The notes under the pieces are model-generated. The model was not told the DNA's origin and made no database searches. It worked only from the letters and a program-made list of their open reading frames with translations. DNA of 64,000 nt from Ignavibacteriales bacterium (GTDB taxonomy: Bacteria; Bacteroidota; Ignavibacteria; Ignavibacteriales; Melioribacteraceae), in the NCBI GenBank assembly GCA_026390775.1, contig JAPLFF010000007.1, positions 1,488,001 through 1,552,000 on the forward strand, read 5' to 3'. How positions within the stretch are numbered: the stretch's first letter is position 1; each line of letters opens with the position of its first letter. Both the position numbers and the translations under genes were made by a program. This document shows positions 26,424 through 36,103 of this stretch, in pieces.

Positions 26424-27389
26424 ATGTACAAAAAGAAAACTATTTGCGTTATAGTCCCAGCCTATAATGAGGAAACTCAAATTGGGAAAGTAATTACAAC
26501 TATGCCCGCTTTCGTTGATAAGATTGTTATTATTGACGATAAAAGTAAAGACGGTACAGTGAAAGTTGTCAAAGGTTTTAAGAAGAATAATGACAAAATT
26601 GTTTTTATCCAGCACGAAAAAAATCAAGGTGTCGGCGGCGCAATTGCAACTGGTTATAAATGGGCAAGAGATAATGAGTTTGATGTTGCCGTTGTAATGG
26701 CTGGCGATGGGCAGATGGATCCTGATGATTTGGAAAATGTTATTAATCCTGTTGTAAGTGGAGAAGTTGATTTTACAAAGGGTAACCGCCTTATTACTGG
26801 GGAAGCGTTTAAAAAAATACCCAAGATCAGATACTTTGGAAATTCAATACTCTCGTTTTTAACTAAAATTGCTTCCGGCTACTGGCATGTCGCCGATTCA
26901 CAATCTGGGTATACTGCAATCAACAAAAAAGCATTGCATATGCTTAATTGGGATTCTATGTACAAACGTTACGGACAGCCGAATGATTTATTAGTAAGAC
27001 TTAATATATATAATCTCTGTGTAAGAGATGTTGAAGTAAAACCGGTTTATAACATTGGTGAAAAATCCGGTATTAGAATCTGGAAGGTGATATTTACTAT
27101 AAGCCTGTTATTACTCAAGTTATTTTACTGGCGCTTGGCTGCAAAGTATATAATTCGTGACTTTCACCCATTGGTTTTCTTTTATGCTCTGGGATTTTTT
27201 CTTATTACCGTTTCTTTTCTCCTTGGTATAAGACTGCTCTATTTTTTCTTCGTTTTTAATACGATTCCAAGCATGAATAGCATAGCTTTTCTTTTTACTT
27301 CGGTGACCGGTCTACAAAGTATCTTCTTTGCAATGTGGTTTGACATGTTTTATAATTCTGATCTTAAGGGTAAGAAAAACGGTGAATAG
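26424..27389 (+). CDS. DPM1-like GT2 glycosyltransferase with two C-terminal membrane helices
   Basis: 321 residues. VIVPAYNEETQIGKV, IIDDKSKDGT, GVGGAIATGYKWA and VVMAGDGQMDPDD (DxD) define the GT-A core. SGYTAINKKAL matches the polyprenyl-phosphate glycosyltransferase loop. Two hydrophobic helices (about 245-310) end the protein. Probable role: transfer of a sugar from a nucleotide donor to undecaprenyl phosphate. It overlaps the deacetylase gene by 8 bases. Confidence 0.82.
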   Translation: MYKKKTICVIVPAYNEETQIGKVITTMPAFVDKIVIIDDKSKDGTVKVVKGFKKNNDKIVFIQHEKNQGVGGAIATGYKWARDNEFDVAVVMAGDGQMDPDDLENVINPVVSGEVDFTKGNRLITGEAFKKIPKIRYFGNSILSFLTKIASGYWHVADSQSGYTAINKKALHMLNWDSMYKRYGQPNDLLVRLNIYNLCVRDVEVKPVYNIGEKSGIRIWKVIFTISLLLLKLFYWRLAAKYIIRDFHPLVFFYALGFFLITVSFLLGIRLLYFFFVFNTIPSMNSIAFLFTSVTGLQSIFFAMWFDMFYNSDLKGKKNGE

Positions 27390-28281
27390 TTATAAAAATA
27401 AATTGGTAATTTCAATTGACTTGGATGAATGGTATCATGCAAGATGGGTTACAGGTTCGAATATCTCCCGGTGGCCTGATACTTTGAGTTTTTTTCGGGA
27501 TGTTTACAATCTTGATAAACCTAGGGGAGATATTGATAAGCCGACAATGGAAATACTGGAACTCTTGGATGAATTTAAAATTAAAGCTACTTTTTTCATC
27601 TTAAGTGAAGTTGCAGGTTATTACCCGCATCTTGTAAAAGAAATTGTGAAAAACGGACACGAAATTGCTTCGCACGGTAAAAAACACGTTGATCTTTGGC
27701 ATTACACACCTCCAACATTTTATGCAGATGTAAAAAATGCAAAGAATTTATTGGAAGATTTGAGTGGTGAAAAAGTAGTTGGTTACAGAGCCCCAAATTT
27801 AATAATAGAAGATTGGATTGTTCCTATTTTAAGTGAACTTGGATTTGAATATGATTCTTCTGTTTGCCCTTCAAGAAAATTAATGGGAAAGTTTAGCAAT
27901 GCAAAATCACTACCAGCATATCCGTACTTTTTATCGAAAAATTCTTTTGTGCCGGGAAACGGTCCTTTATTTGAAATTCCCATTCCAGTTTTTCCATATT
28001 TAAAATTACCGGCAGCGACAGGAATCATGACTCGAGTCGTTGGATTATGGTGGAGTAAATTTGCTTTACAGTGTGCATTACGGACCGGTGATGCAATGTA
28101 TTATTTTCATCCTTTTGAGTTAACTCCTAGACCAGATTTTCAGTTTAAGAATTTCCACGAAAAATTACATTCCAGAAGAACAGGGACTTGGATGTCAAAA
28201 GCGGTAAATAATATTTTGAATGAATTTAAAGACGTTCCAAAGGTTACTTGTTCAGAATTAATGAAAGCGTACAGAAATTAA
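27382..28281 (+). CDS. NodB-like polysaccharide deacetylase
   Basis: 299 residues from GTG 27382, which has AAGGG 11 bases upstream. The longer open frame from 27328 lies inside the preceding gene. ISIDLDEWYH supplies the first Asp pair. ATFFILSEVAGYYP, GHEIASHGKKHVD (metal-binding HxxxH) and VGYRAPN (catalytic base loop) match carbohydrate esterase family 4, in the XrtA/PEP-CTERM-associated style. It removes N-acetyl groups from GlcNAc-type residues. Lack of a signal peptide suggests action on cytoplasmic lipid-linked intermediates. The preceding GT2 may provide its substrate. Confidence 0.85.
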   Translation: MNSYKNKLVISIDLDEWYHARWVTGSNISRWPDTLSFFRDVYNLDKPRGDIDKPTMEILELLDEFKIKATFFILSEVAGYYPHLVKEIVKNGHEIASHGKKHVDLWHYTPPTFYADVKNAKNLLEDLSGEKVVGYRAPNLIIEDWIVPILSELGFEYDSSVCPSRKLMGKFSNAKSLPAYPYFLSKNSFVPGNGPLFEIPIPVFPYLKLPAATGIMTRVVGLWWSKFALQCALRTGDAMYYFHPFELTPRPDFQFKNFHEKLHSRRTGTWMSKAVNNILNEFKDVPKVTCSELMKAYRN

Positions 28282-28373
28282 CGAAGCTATTTATATATAG
28301 CTGCTATACTAATCGATATTATTTGATACTTAATTGTTTTGAAATTTCTCTAGAAGAAGGAAAAAATTAATAG

Positions 28374-29555
28374 ATGAGAATTTTGCAGTTTACTTCTTCA
28401 TTTCCTTTAGACGAACAAGATTATGGTGGGAATTTTATTCGTGAGCTTATCGAGGAACTTTCTTCTTCCTTTGAATTTTTCGTATTAACCCCCGACACTC
28501 CCACAACAAAGAATCATGAATCCATCGATAATTACGAAATTATTCGATATAAATATTTTTTCAAAAATAAACAAATTCTCGTTTGTAACGATTCAATTAT
28601 CCAGAATTTAAAGAAGAATAAATCCTACTATTTTGTTTTACCACTATTTTTTATTTCCTCGTTTATAAGTTTAATAAAAATTGTCAATCAAAAAAAAATC
28701 AATATTGTTCACGCTCACTGGATTTTTCCTCAAGGTTTTGTAGCTGTACTGGCAAGATTTTTTTCTAAGCAAAAATTCAAAATTCTAATTACATCGCATG
28801 GAACCGATCTGGAATTGTTGAATAATTTTTTTTTACGACAACTTATTAAATTTACTTTAAAAAAGTGTGAATGTATTAACCCAGTCAGTGACTATTTAAA
28901 GATGAAAATTATTGAAGTAGCTGACATAGAATCCAAAATTCACGTTATTCCTATGGGAACGAATAGGAATCTTTTCGGAAAAAAGGGAGAACAAAATCTT
29001 AAAAACATCAATGTAGATGAAAAATATATACTATCTGTAGGAAGACTTTCTGAAGGAAAGGATTTAGAGACTCTTATTAGAAGCTTTAAAGGACTTAGTG
29101 AAGGATACTCTGATTTATTTTTATATATAGTAGGCACAGGTAATGAATTAGATAAATTGAAAGAATTAGTAAATTCACTAGAACTTAGTAATAAAGTAAG
29201 ATTTTTGGGACAGGTAAAGCGCGAAAGACTTGTGGAACTGTATAACAAAGCACAAGTTCTTGTTTCCACATCACTTAGTGAAGGATTTGGTCTTGTTTTT
29301 ATTGAAGCACTATTATTAAGGTGCCCGGTTATTGCAACTAATGTCGGAGGGGTTGGTGAAATAATACTTCATCAAGAGACGGGTATTTTAATAAACACGA
29401 AACAACCTGAAGAATTGATGAATGCTGTTAAAAGTTTAATGAAAGATGAAATGTTAAGGAAAATGCTTATTGAAAATGGTTACAAACATGCAATTAATAA
29501 TTACACGTGGGAATCAGTTGCAATAAAGTTTAAATCATTATATATGTCCCTTTGA
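28374..29555 (+). CDS. Glycosyltransferase, GT4 family
   Basis: 393 residues, GT-B fold. The N-terminal half has LQFTSSFPLDEQDYGGNFIREL and IVHAHWIFPQGFVA. The donor-binding half has ILSVGRLSEGKDLETLIRSF, VRFLGQVKRERLVELYNKAQVL, and SLSEGFGLVFIEALLLRCPVIATNVGG, which includes the EX7E motif. It should be a cytoplasmic retaining transferase extending the lipid-linked glycan. The exact sugar is unknown. Confidence 0.86.
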   Translation: MRILQFTSSFPLDEQDYGGNFIRELIEELSSSFEFFVLTPDTPTTKNHESIDNYEIIRYKYFFKNKQILVCNDSIIQNLKKNKSYYFVLPLFFISSFISLIKIVNQKKINIVHAHWIFPQGFVAVLARFFSKQKFKILITSHGTDLELLNNFFLRQLIKFTLKKCECINPVSDYLKMKIIEVADIESKIHVIPMGTNRNLFGKKGEQNLKNINVDEKYILSVGRLSEGKDLETLIRSFKGLSEGYSDLFLYIVGTGNELDKLKELVNSLELSNKVRFLGQVKRERLVELYNKAQVLVSTSLSEGFGLVFIEALLLRCPVIATNVGGVGEIILHQETGILINTKQPEELMNAVKSLMKDEMLRKMLIENGYKHAINNYTWESVAIKFKSLYMSL

Positions 29556-29645
29556 AAAGAAAGATCAGAGACTTCTTTACAAACATTTTTTTTGAAAAAT
29601 ATAACTAGTTAGAATAACGGGAATATAGATAAGAACGGAATTATT

Positions 29646-30569
29646 ATGAATACATTAGTCTTAGGAGGAAATGGTTTTATAGGTTCTCATTTAGTGGATA
29701 AACTATTAAAAGAAAAACATGATGTAACCGTATTTGATCGGAATAAAGAATTTTTCCGTGAATCCTTAAAAGGAGTAAAATATATTTACGCGGACTTTGG
29801 GAATAGACAAGAATTATCAAATGCATTAAAAAACATTGATGTTGTCTTCCATCTTATAAGCACAACACTTCCGAAAACCTCAAATGAAGATCCGATATTT
29901 GATGTTTCTTCGAATGTATTGGAAACATTACATCTATTAAATGAATGTGTGCGATTAAAAATCCCGAAAATAGTCTTTCTTTCCAGTGGAGGTGTTGTAT
30001 ATGGTATTCCTAAAGTATTACCGATAGATGAAAATTGCATTGCAAATCCCCTCTGTTCATATGGAATCACAAAACAGACAATTGAGAAATATATAATATT
30101 ATATAATTATTTATACGGCATTAACTACTCAATTATCAGACCAGCAAATGCTTATGGCGAACGACAAAATCCAGCAAACAATCAGGGTATTATAAGTGTA
30201 CTTATCAAAAATATAATAGATAAAAAGCCTGTACAAATTTGGGGAGATGGAAAAGTTATCAGAGACTATGTCTGGGTTAAAGATCTTTCCGCAGGAATAT
30301 ATTCTGCAGCATTAAATCAAAATTCTGAAATTTTTAATCTTGGGAGCGGACTAGGATACACAATAAAAGACATACTTGAAATATTAAAAGAAATTACTGA
30401 AATCAATTTTGAGATAAAATATCAACCATCAAGAAATTTTGATGTGCCTGCAATCTATCTTGATATTTCTAAAGCTAAACAAATTCTTCGTTGGGAACCA
30501 ACCGTTTCGCTGAGAGAAGGAATCGAATCGTCTTGGAAATACTTTAATAATTTTTATCGTTGTGACTAA
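29646..30569 (+). CDS. NAD-dependent epimerase/dehydratase (extended SDR)
   Basis: 307 residues. LGGNGFIGSHL binds NAD(P). LSSGGVVYG (Ser/Thr position), CSYGITK (YxxxK), RPANAYGERQNP and IWGDGKVIRDYVWVKDL are GalE-like. The catalytic segment reads SSGGVVYG rather than SSS-x-YG, seen in UDP-glucose 4-epimerase-like proteins of polysaccharide loci. It probably makes or interconverts one sugar nucleotide of the glycan. Specificity is open. RBS is weak. Confidence 0.8.
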   Translation: MNTLVLGGNGFIGSHLVDKLLKEKHDVTVFDRNKEFFRESLKGVKYIYADFGNRQELSNALKNIDVVFHLISTTLPKTSNEDPIFDVSSNVLETLHLLNECVRLKIPKIVFLSSGGVVYGIPKVLPIDENCIANPLCSYGITKQTIEKYIILYNYLYGINYSIIRPANAYGERQNPANNQGIISVLIKNIIDKKPVQIWGDGKVIRDYVWVKDLSAGIYSAALNQNSEIFNLGSGLGYTIKDILEILKEITEINFEIKYQPSRNFDVPAIYLDISKAKQILRWEPTVSLREGIESSWKYFNNFYRCD

Positions 30570-30630
30570 TTTTCAAAGAATTAAATATTGTTTTATTAGT
30601 TGGTAAAAGTATTTTATAAGGAACAGAAAA

Positions 30631-31437
30631 ATGTCTGAGATCGCTGTATTAATCCCTTATTTTAATCATCCAGACTGTTTGGAAAAATCACTTTCCAGCA
30701 TCTCAGGGGCTGAAAAAGTGGATGTTATCATTGTTGATGATGGAAGTTCAGAAAAGCCATTACAAAGAAGATTGAAAGAAAAATATTCCAATATTTTTTC
30801 TGTAGAATTTATTACTCATGATATTAACAAAGGCCTATCTTATGCATTAAATACAGGTTTAGAATATATTCTATCTAAAGGGACATATAAATATGTCGCT
30901 AGACTGGATGTTGGCGATAAATGTACTTGGGATAGATTCAAAAAGCAAAAAAGTTTTTTGGATTTAAATCCTAAAATAAGTTTAGTGGGATCAAATGCAA
31001 AGATGATTGATATGGAAGGAAAATTTTTATACATAAGAAAATATCCAGAGGCAGATGCTGATATAAAAAAAAATATGTACGTATTTTCTTCATTCATGCA
31101 TCCAACAATCATGTTCCGCACGAATGTGCTTGAAGAAATAGGGCTGTATCCATACGAGGTCTGTCAAGACTATGCGTTTTTATTTAAAATCTTGAAAAGG
31201 TATAAAGCAGCAAATTTGAAGGAACCTCTTCTAGAATATGAAGTTAACCCAATAGGATTTACTTATAATAAATATCGTAGATTGCAAATTGATGGATTAA
31301 AAGTAATTTGGGCAAATTTTAAATTAAAATATATAAAATATATTTTGATTGGCACTTTAAAAAGAATCGTATGTATTCTTCTTGGACCCAAGATTATGAT
31401 GAAAATAGGTACAAAACTTAGATTAATTGGTTTCTAA
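30631..31437 (+). CDS. Glycosyltransferase, GT2 family
   Basis: 268 residues. VLIPYFNHPDCLEKSLSSI, VIIVDDGSSEKPL, GLSYALNTGLEYI, and ARLDVGDKCTWDRF (ARLD-x-GD replacing the usual DxD) define a WcaA-like GT2. HPTIMFRTNVLEEIGLYPYEVCQDYAFLFKI is the acceptor region. A cytoplasmic inverting transferase adding one sugar to the growing chain is the likely role. The downstream methyltransferase starts 13 bases after the stop. Confidence 0.84.
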   Translation: MSEIAVLIPYFNHPDCLEKSLSSISGAEKVDVIIVDDGSSEKPLQRRLKEKYSNIFSVEFITHDINKGLSYALNTGLEYILSKGTYKYVARLDVGDKCTWDRFKKQKSFLDLNPKISLVGSNAKMIDMEGKFLYIRKYPEADADIKKNMYVFSSFMHPTIMFRTNVLEEIGLYPYEVCQDYAFLFKILKRYKAANLKEPLLEYEVNPIGFTYNKYRRLQIDGLKVIWANFKLKYIKYILIGTLKRIVCILLGPKIMMKIGTKLRLIGF

Positions 31438-31450
31438 AAGGAGGATTTTA

Positions 31451-32128
31451 GTGAGATTGCCAAGAAATAAAGTTGTTGATAGATTACGAATAATTAGAAA
31501 TTTGGTTAAAGATAAAGTTGTACTTCATTTAGGATTTACAGACTCACCATTTACCGAAAAAAAATATCATGATAAGTCCTTATTTCACATACAACTTGCG
31601 GAATTGTGTAAGAAAATAGTAGGAATTGATTTGGATGAGCCCAGTATCATTTTTTTAAAATCCAAAGGAATTGAAGACATTTATACATGTGATATATACA
31701 ATCTTCAAGAACATACTGAATTACTTAAATATAAATTTGATATTATTTTATTCTCCGAAGTTATTGAACATCTACCAAATGCCGGGCTTGCTCTTCAGAA
31801 GATTTATGAATTTATCCGGAAAACAAATCCACAGACGAAATTAATAATTACAACTCTAAATGTTCATAATTTCATTTTTAGATTTACAGATGCATTTCTA
31901 AATATCGAACGTGTTCATCCCGATCATTATTATTATTTTAGTCACCATACCTTAACCAAATTAATTACAGATAACGGTTATATAATTACTGATTTCAAAT
32001 ATGTTTTATATAGAACGAAAAACCCGTTTCTTTTATTGTTACCAAAGTTCTTAAATGTTTTCAGCAGTTCGTTTATGCCGTATTTATTTTTTGAGTGTAA
32101 AATTAAATTAAACAAAGAAATTCTATAA
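31451..32128 (+). CDS. SAM-dependent methyltransferase
   Basis: 225 residues from GTG 31451, which is preceded by an excellent AAAAGGAGG at 31437-31445; the earlier in-frame TTG lies inside the previous gene. VVLHLGFTDSPF, KIVGIDLDEPSIIFLKSKG, DIILFSEVIEHLPNAG and LIITTLNVHNF match a class I methyltransferase with the VIEH post-motif. YYFSHHTLTKLITDNGY is typical of type 11/12 enzymes in O-antigen loci. Substrate: probably a sugar in the glycan. Confidence 0.8.
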   Translation: MRLPRNKVVDRLRIIRNLVKDKVVLHLGFTDSPFTEKKYHDKSLFHIQLAELCKKIVGIDLDEPSIIFLKSKGIEDIYTCDIYNLQEHTELLKYKFDIILFSEVIEHLPNAGLALQKIYEFIRKTNPQTKLIITTLNVHNFIFRFTDAFLNIERVHPDHYYYFSHHTLTKLITDNGYIITDFKYVLYRTKNPFLLLLPKFLNVFSSSFMPYLFFECKIKLNKEIL

Positions 32129-32202
32129 AACTCTAATAGCTATATAATAAGTTCCTACATCTCAACCGCAGGGAACCTTATTATCCATAGAGAATGTATC
32201 TC

Positions 32203-32997
32203 ATGAAAAAAATTCTAAAAAAAAGTTTTCTTTTAATTGAGAATCGAATTAGATATTATTTTGGAATAAGACAAGAATATTCTGGAATTCAAATTCCCAA
32301 AGAATTGCTCAACGAATATTCGATGAATGGTGAAGTTGATGTAGAATATAGTTTTCGAAATGATTTTTATTCCGATAAAACTCCAAGAGTATATACCAAG
32401 GCTATGGTAGATTCCTTAATTGAAGATGTAAAAAATGGATCAATTAATTATTATGGTAAAACAGGAAAATGGTTGATAATGGCTTTGAAAAAATATTCTA
32501 TAAAGGAGCATAACACTGTAGTTATGGGATCAGTAGCCCCACATTGTGAAAGTATTTCCTTGGCATTTGGTGCTAAAAAATGTACTGTAATAGAGTATAA
32601 TGAAATATTATCAGAACATCCATCTATAATTACTATAAAACCGACCGAGTATGATATTAATAAGATTCAGTTTGATAGCGCATTCTCAATTTCCTCATTC
32701 GAACATGATGGACTTGGAAGATATGGAGATCCTTTGGACCCCAATGCTGATTTAATTATGATGAGTAAAATGAAAATAATTCTAAAGCAACGTGGAATAA
32801 TATTTTTATCAGTTCCAATTGGTAAAGATACTTTTGTCTGGAATGAACATCGCATATATGGAAGAAAGCGACTACCATTACTTATAGAAGGATGGAAATT
32901 ACTAGATTCATTTGGTTATAAAGATAAATTGCTCGATAAACCAACATATTTTGGAAAAGATTTTATTCAACCTATCTTTGTTCTTCAAAATTTATGA
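32203..32997 (+). CDS. DUF268 family protein (methyltransferase-like)
   Basis: 264 residues from ATG 32203; an in-frame ATG at 32194 is equally possible. The segment VVMGSVAPHCESISLAFGAKKCTVIEYNE resembles a SAM-binding first half. SISSFEHDGLGRYGDPLDPNADL and LSVPIGKDTFVWNEHRIYG are the DUF268 hallmark blocks. The fold is predicted to be Rossmann methyltransferase-like, but no reaction has been established for the family to my knowledge. It often occurs in polysaccharide loci, as here. Confidence 0.75.
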   Translation: MKKILKKSFLLIENRIRYYFGIRQEYSGIQIPKELLNEYSMNGEVDVEYSFRNDFYSDKTPRVYTKAMVDSLIEDVKNGSINYYGKTGKWLIMALKKYSIKEHNTVVMGSVAPHCESISLAFGAKKCTVIEYNEILSEHPSIITIKPTEYDINKIQFDSAFSISSFEHDGLGRYGDPLDPNADLIMMSKMKIILKQRGIIFLSVPIGKDTFVWNEHRIYGRKRLPLLIEGWKLLDSFGYKDKLLDKPTYFGKDFIQPIFVLQNL

Positions 32998-33147
32998 ATC
33001 TTTAGTAATACATTATTCATATTGAAAAGATAGAAATATCTAGAGGTTTCATTCTCTATATTTTAGTAATGATATTTATTTAATTGTAAAATGTTATGAT
33101 CTTAAACTAAATTTAACAAATGTGTATCAATTCAAAATTAAGTAAAA

Positions 33148-33798
33148 ATGTTTTTTCCCCAAAAAATTAGAAATATAGAAAAAAATGATCTTGTGCTAGA
33201 GGTAGGTCCGGGTGCTGATCCATTCAAAAGATCAGACATTTTATTAGAAAAAAAATTTTCAAATGAAATTGAAACAAGATCTCAACGAGCTGATAAAGGA
33301 AAGATAAAAACAAATAAACAAATTGTTTTTTTCGACGGGAAGAATTTCCCTTTCAAAAACAAAACATTCGATTACGTGATTTGTTCCCACGTCCTTGAAC
33401 ATGTTGAGGAAGTTGATACTTTTGTTTTTGAAATAACTCGAGTTGGTAGAAAGGGTTATCTTGAATTCCCAACAATATATTATGACTATATTTATAATTT
33501 CGGGGTACATAAAACATTTCTAATATTTTACAATGGGGTTTTATGCTGGATGCCAAAATGTGAAACTAATTTAGATAACTTTTTAGGCGTTCAGACCTTC
33601 TTTTACAAGGCTAATTTAGCCGGGAGAAAAAATATAATAAAAGAGTTTAAGAAATATTTTTTCCAAGGATTTGAATGGTTTTCAACACTGAAATCTGAAC
33701 GAGTTTATGACATAAATAGAATAGTTTATCCGGAACAAGAAGTTCGTTTTAAAGCAACTATCCTCCAGAGATTAAAAAATATATTAAGAAAGAAATAA
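33148..33798 (+). CDS. SAM-dependent methyltransferase, type 11
   Basis: 216 residues. LVLEVGPGADPFKRSDILLEK is a SAM loop with the GPGADP variant seen in glycan-locus methyltransferases. It is followed by FPFKNKTFDYVICSHVLEHVEEV and GRKGYLEFPT. No membrane segment is obvious. It is preceded by 150 bases with no other gene. It probably methylates a sugar or a carrier-linked intermediate. Confidence 0.78.
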   Translation: MFFPQKIRNIEKNDLVLEVGPGADPFKRSDILLEKKFSNEIETRSQRADKGKIKTNKQIVFFDGKNFPFKNKTFDYVICSHVLEHVEEVDTFVFEITRVGRKGYLEFPTIYYDYIYNFGVHKTFLIFYNGVLCWMPKCETNLDNFLGVQTFFYKANLAGRKNIIKEFKKYFFQGFEWFSTLKSERVYDINRIVYPEQEVRFKATILQRLKNILRKK

Positions 33799-33864
33799 TA
33801 TTTTGAATAAAATTTATTTAATAAGACATACAACTATTACTATTATTTTGGTTATTATAAAGTT

Positions 33865-34752
33865 ATGATAATCATCCGACTGTGCGGAGGTTTAGGCAAT
33901 CAACTGTTCCAATATGCATTTGGGAAAAAGCTCTCATTATTTCATAATTCAAAATTACTGTTGGACTTATCGGCATTTAAAAACACGGACCGCTCATTCG
34001 AATTAGATAAATTTTTGACAAATTATGAAAAAGCGAAAAATTCTGATATAATTAAAGTTATATTAAAAAATTACAAAAGCATCGGCGAAATTCTTGAATA
34101 TATCCAATCAAGGGGAGAAAATTATTATAAGATGCCAATATTTAAGGAAAGGTCGTTATCGTATGATGATAATTACCTCCTTTCATTAAAAGATGTATAC
34201 TTCTGGGGTTATTGGCAGTCCGAAAAATATTTTAAAAGCATAGAAGGTATTTTAAGAAAGGAAATATCTTTAATAAATAAATTGGATGTCCAAAATGCAG
34301 AACTGGCAAAACTTATTGCAAATTCTGAGTCGGTCTGTGTGCATATAAGAAACGGCGATTATTTCTACGATGAAAAAATTAGAAATAATATTGGTATTCT
34401 CCCTATTGAATATTATTATATAGCAATTGATTGTATTCTCAGGGAAGTAAATAATCCCCACTTTTATATTTTTTCTAACAATATAAAGTGGGTAAATGAG
34501 AATTTTAAAATTAAACAACCCCATACTATTATTTCTAATAACAGTGAAAAAAGCCATTTGGACTTGTATTTAATGAGTCAATGTAAACATTTTATTACTG
34601 CCAATAGCAGTTTTAGCTGGTGGGGTGCCTGGTTATCTGATGCAAAAAATAAAATAGTGTATACTCCCAATCCGTGGTGTAAAAATCCTTTATACAATCC
34701 GGTTGATATTCATCCTTCAAATTGGAAGAAAATATCCGTTAATTTGCTTTAG
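33865..34752 (+). CDS. Alpha-1,2-fucosyltransferase, GT11 family
   Basis: 295 residues. The start IIIRLCGGLGNQLFQYAFGK and the motif VCVHIRNGDY (GDP-fucose-binding HxRxGD(Y)) are diagnostic. They are followed by ANSSFSWWGAWLSD, another GT11 motif. The enzyme transfers L-fucose from GDP-fucose in alpha-1,2 linkage, usually to galactose. The donor is made by Gmd and Fcl at 50179-52264. It shares one base with the next open frame at GTG 34752. Confidence 0.92.
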   Translation: MIIIRLCGGLGNQLFQYAFGKKLSLFHNSKLLLDLSAFKNTDRSFELDKFLTNYEKAKNSDIIKVILKNYKSIGEILEYIQSRGENYYKMPIFKERSLSYDDNYLLSLKDVYFWGYWQSEKYFKSIEGILRKEISLINKLDVQNAELAKLIANSESVCVHIRNGDYFYDEKIRNNIGILPIEYYYIAIDCILREVNNPHFYIFSNNIKWVNENFKIKQPHTIISNNSEKSHLDLYLMSQCKHFITANSSFSWWGAWLSDAKNKIVYTPNPWCKNPLYNPVDIHPSNWKKISVNLL

Positions 34753-34760
34753 TGGTCATA

Positions 34761-35762
34761 ATGAAATTCAAATCCTCCAGAATATTAATTAATCTCTTTT
34801 CCTTTTTGATCGCCACTATATCGTTTTATTATATCATTAATACTTTAAGCGGTTATGATCTATCTGTCTTTTTTGTAAATGGTATCTTTCTTACAATTAT
34901 TTATATTCTAATTTTCAGTCTTATTAAATGCATTTTCCTTTTAGTTAATGTTTATATTTTTCATATGATTCTTGAGTATACAAATAATAATAAAATAACT
35001 TTGTCGGCAGTTTTAAGCATATATATAAAATCTAATATCACAAAGTATATACCATCGAACATCATACCTTATATTTCAAGAATCTATTTGGGGAATAAGG
35101 TTGGCTTGGGGAAAATGAATATTACAATAAGTGGTTTTCTTGAAATATTTCTTGGACTCTCAATCACAGCATTAATTATTTTGATATTATTATTGAGTGG
35201 CTTGGCCCAATTTCCCAAAGATGTAAACTTCCAACTCAATTATTCCAAGATATTTTTATTGTGTTTATTTTTTATAATTGGCTCGCTTTTGTTATCCTCG
35301 GGATATTTGATATATCTGCATAAAAATAAACGTTTATGGAAATCTGAGATTTATAAAGATTTTAATTGGCTATTTAATAAATGTTTCAATTTCCGGTTTG
35401 CGTTGCTATACTTAAAGATATTTGTTATATCATTTGTCTCTTTTATGCTAAGCGGTATAATTTTTTACATAATGGCGTTTTTAGTTTTAAATTTACAACT
35501 AAATCCTTCTGATTTTTTTAATATTACAATTTGTCTGGGAATAGCGGGATATTCGGCAATTTTAACACCTGGCGTCCCCGGAGGTATAGGTGTAAAAGAA
35601 ACTGTTTCCGTAGTTCTTATATCGTTATATGGATATGAAAAGGCTCCTATTATTTTAGCTGTAATTCTAGCTAGAATTACGTTAATTTTTTCGGATATTC
35701 TAAGTTATTTCTTTATACAATTATTTGAAAAGTCAAAAAGAAAAAATCCAACTATTACTTAA
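34761..35762 (+). CDS. Flippase-like membrane protein (UPF0104/YbhN-like)
   Basis: 333 residues from ATG 34761; an in-frame GTG at 34752 overlaps the previous stop and is an alternative. About eight hydrophobic segments are present. Family markers are IKSNITKYIPSNIIPYISRIYLG near residue 95 and a late GYSAILTPGVPGGIGVKETVSVVLI. It is a second member of the family found at 23586-24539, though the two are clearly divergent. Probably involved in moving or modifying a lipid-linked intermediate; unproven. Confidence 0.72.
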   Translation: MKFKSSRILINLFSFLIATISFYYIINTLSGYDLSVFFVNGIFLTIIYILIFSLIKCIFLLVNVYIFHMILEYTNNNKITLSAVLSIYIKSNITKYIPSNIIPYISRIYLGNKVGLGKMNITISGFLEIFLGLSITALIILILLLSGLAQFPKDVNFQLNYSKIFLLCLFFIIGSLLLSSGYLIYLHKNKRLWKSEIYKDFNWLFNKCFNFRFALLYLKIFVISFVSFMLSGIIFYIMAFLVLNLQLNPSDFFNITICLGIAGYSAILTPGVPGGIGVKETVSVVLISLYGYEKAPIILAVILARITLIFSDILSYFFIQLFEKSKRKNPTIT

Positions 35763-35859
35763 ACAAACGGGTAATAATTTTTACAACAATTTTATTTGGT
35801 TTTTCTTTTTTTATATCATTCACTTATAAGAAATCAAAGATTATGATGTTAATAGTTAT

Positions 35860-36080
35860 TCATGTTGTCCAATGAGGATCGATGCCATCACAAGAAGTAG
35901 CATCAGTTGGAAAAATCTTGTTATTGTTTAATGTTGGAACATCATAGACGGAAAAACATAGAAAATAAGAGCTGGGTTTAAGATATTCAAATCAAAGGAA
36001 CACTTAAATTGTCCAACATGCTTTGGAATATCACTATTTCTAAGATACAAATTTAAATGAGGTACATAATTATGCAAATT
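35860..36080 (-). pseudogene. Possible decayed coding fragment in a 341-base gap
   Basis: The gap 35763-36103 has no intact gene. On the - strand a frame open from about 36080 reads ...NYVPHLNLYLRNSDIPK, HVGQFKCSFDLNILNPALIF. After a frame change near 35950 it continues as FSVYDVPTLNNNKIFP, TDATSCDGIDPHWTT and a stop at 35860. Both halves have ordinary protein-like composition and join smoothly across one frameshift. I do not recognise the family. It could also be chance in AT-rich DNA. Confidence 0.3.
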
Positions 36081-36103
36081 AGAAAAAGTTTATGGAAATC
36101 TAA

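Noticed and set aside
28282-28373. Regulatory RNA or riboswitch in short gaps of the glycan cluster
   Set aside because: The gaps are AT-rich with no stable hairpins or conserved riboswitch motifs that I could recognise.
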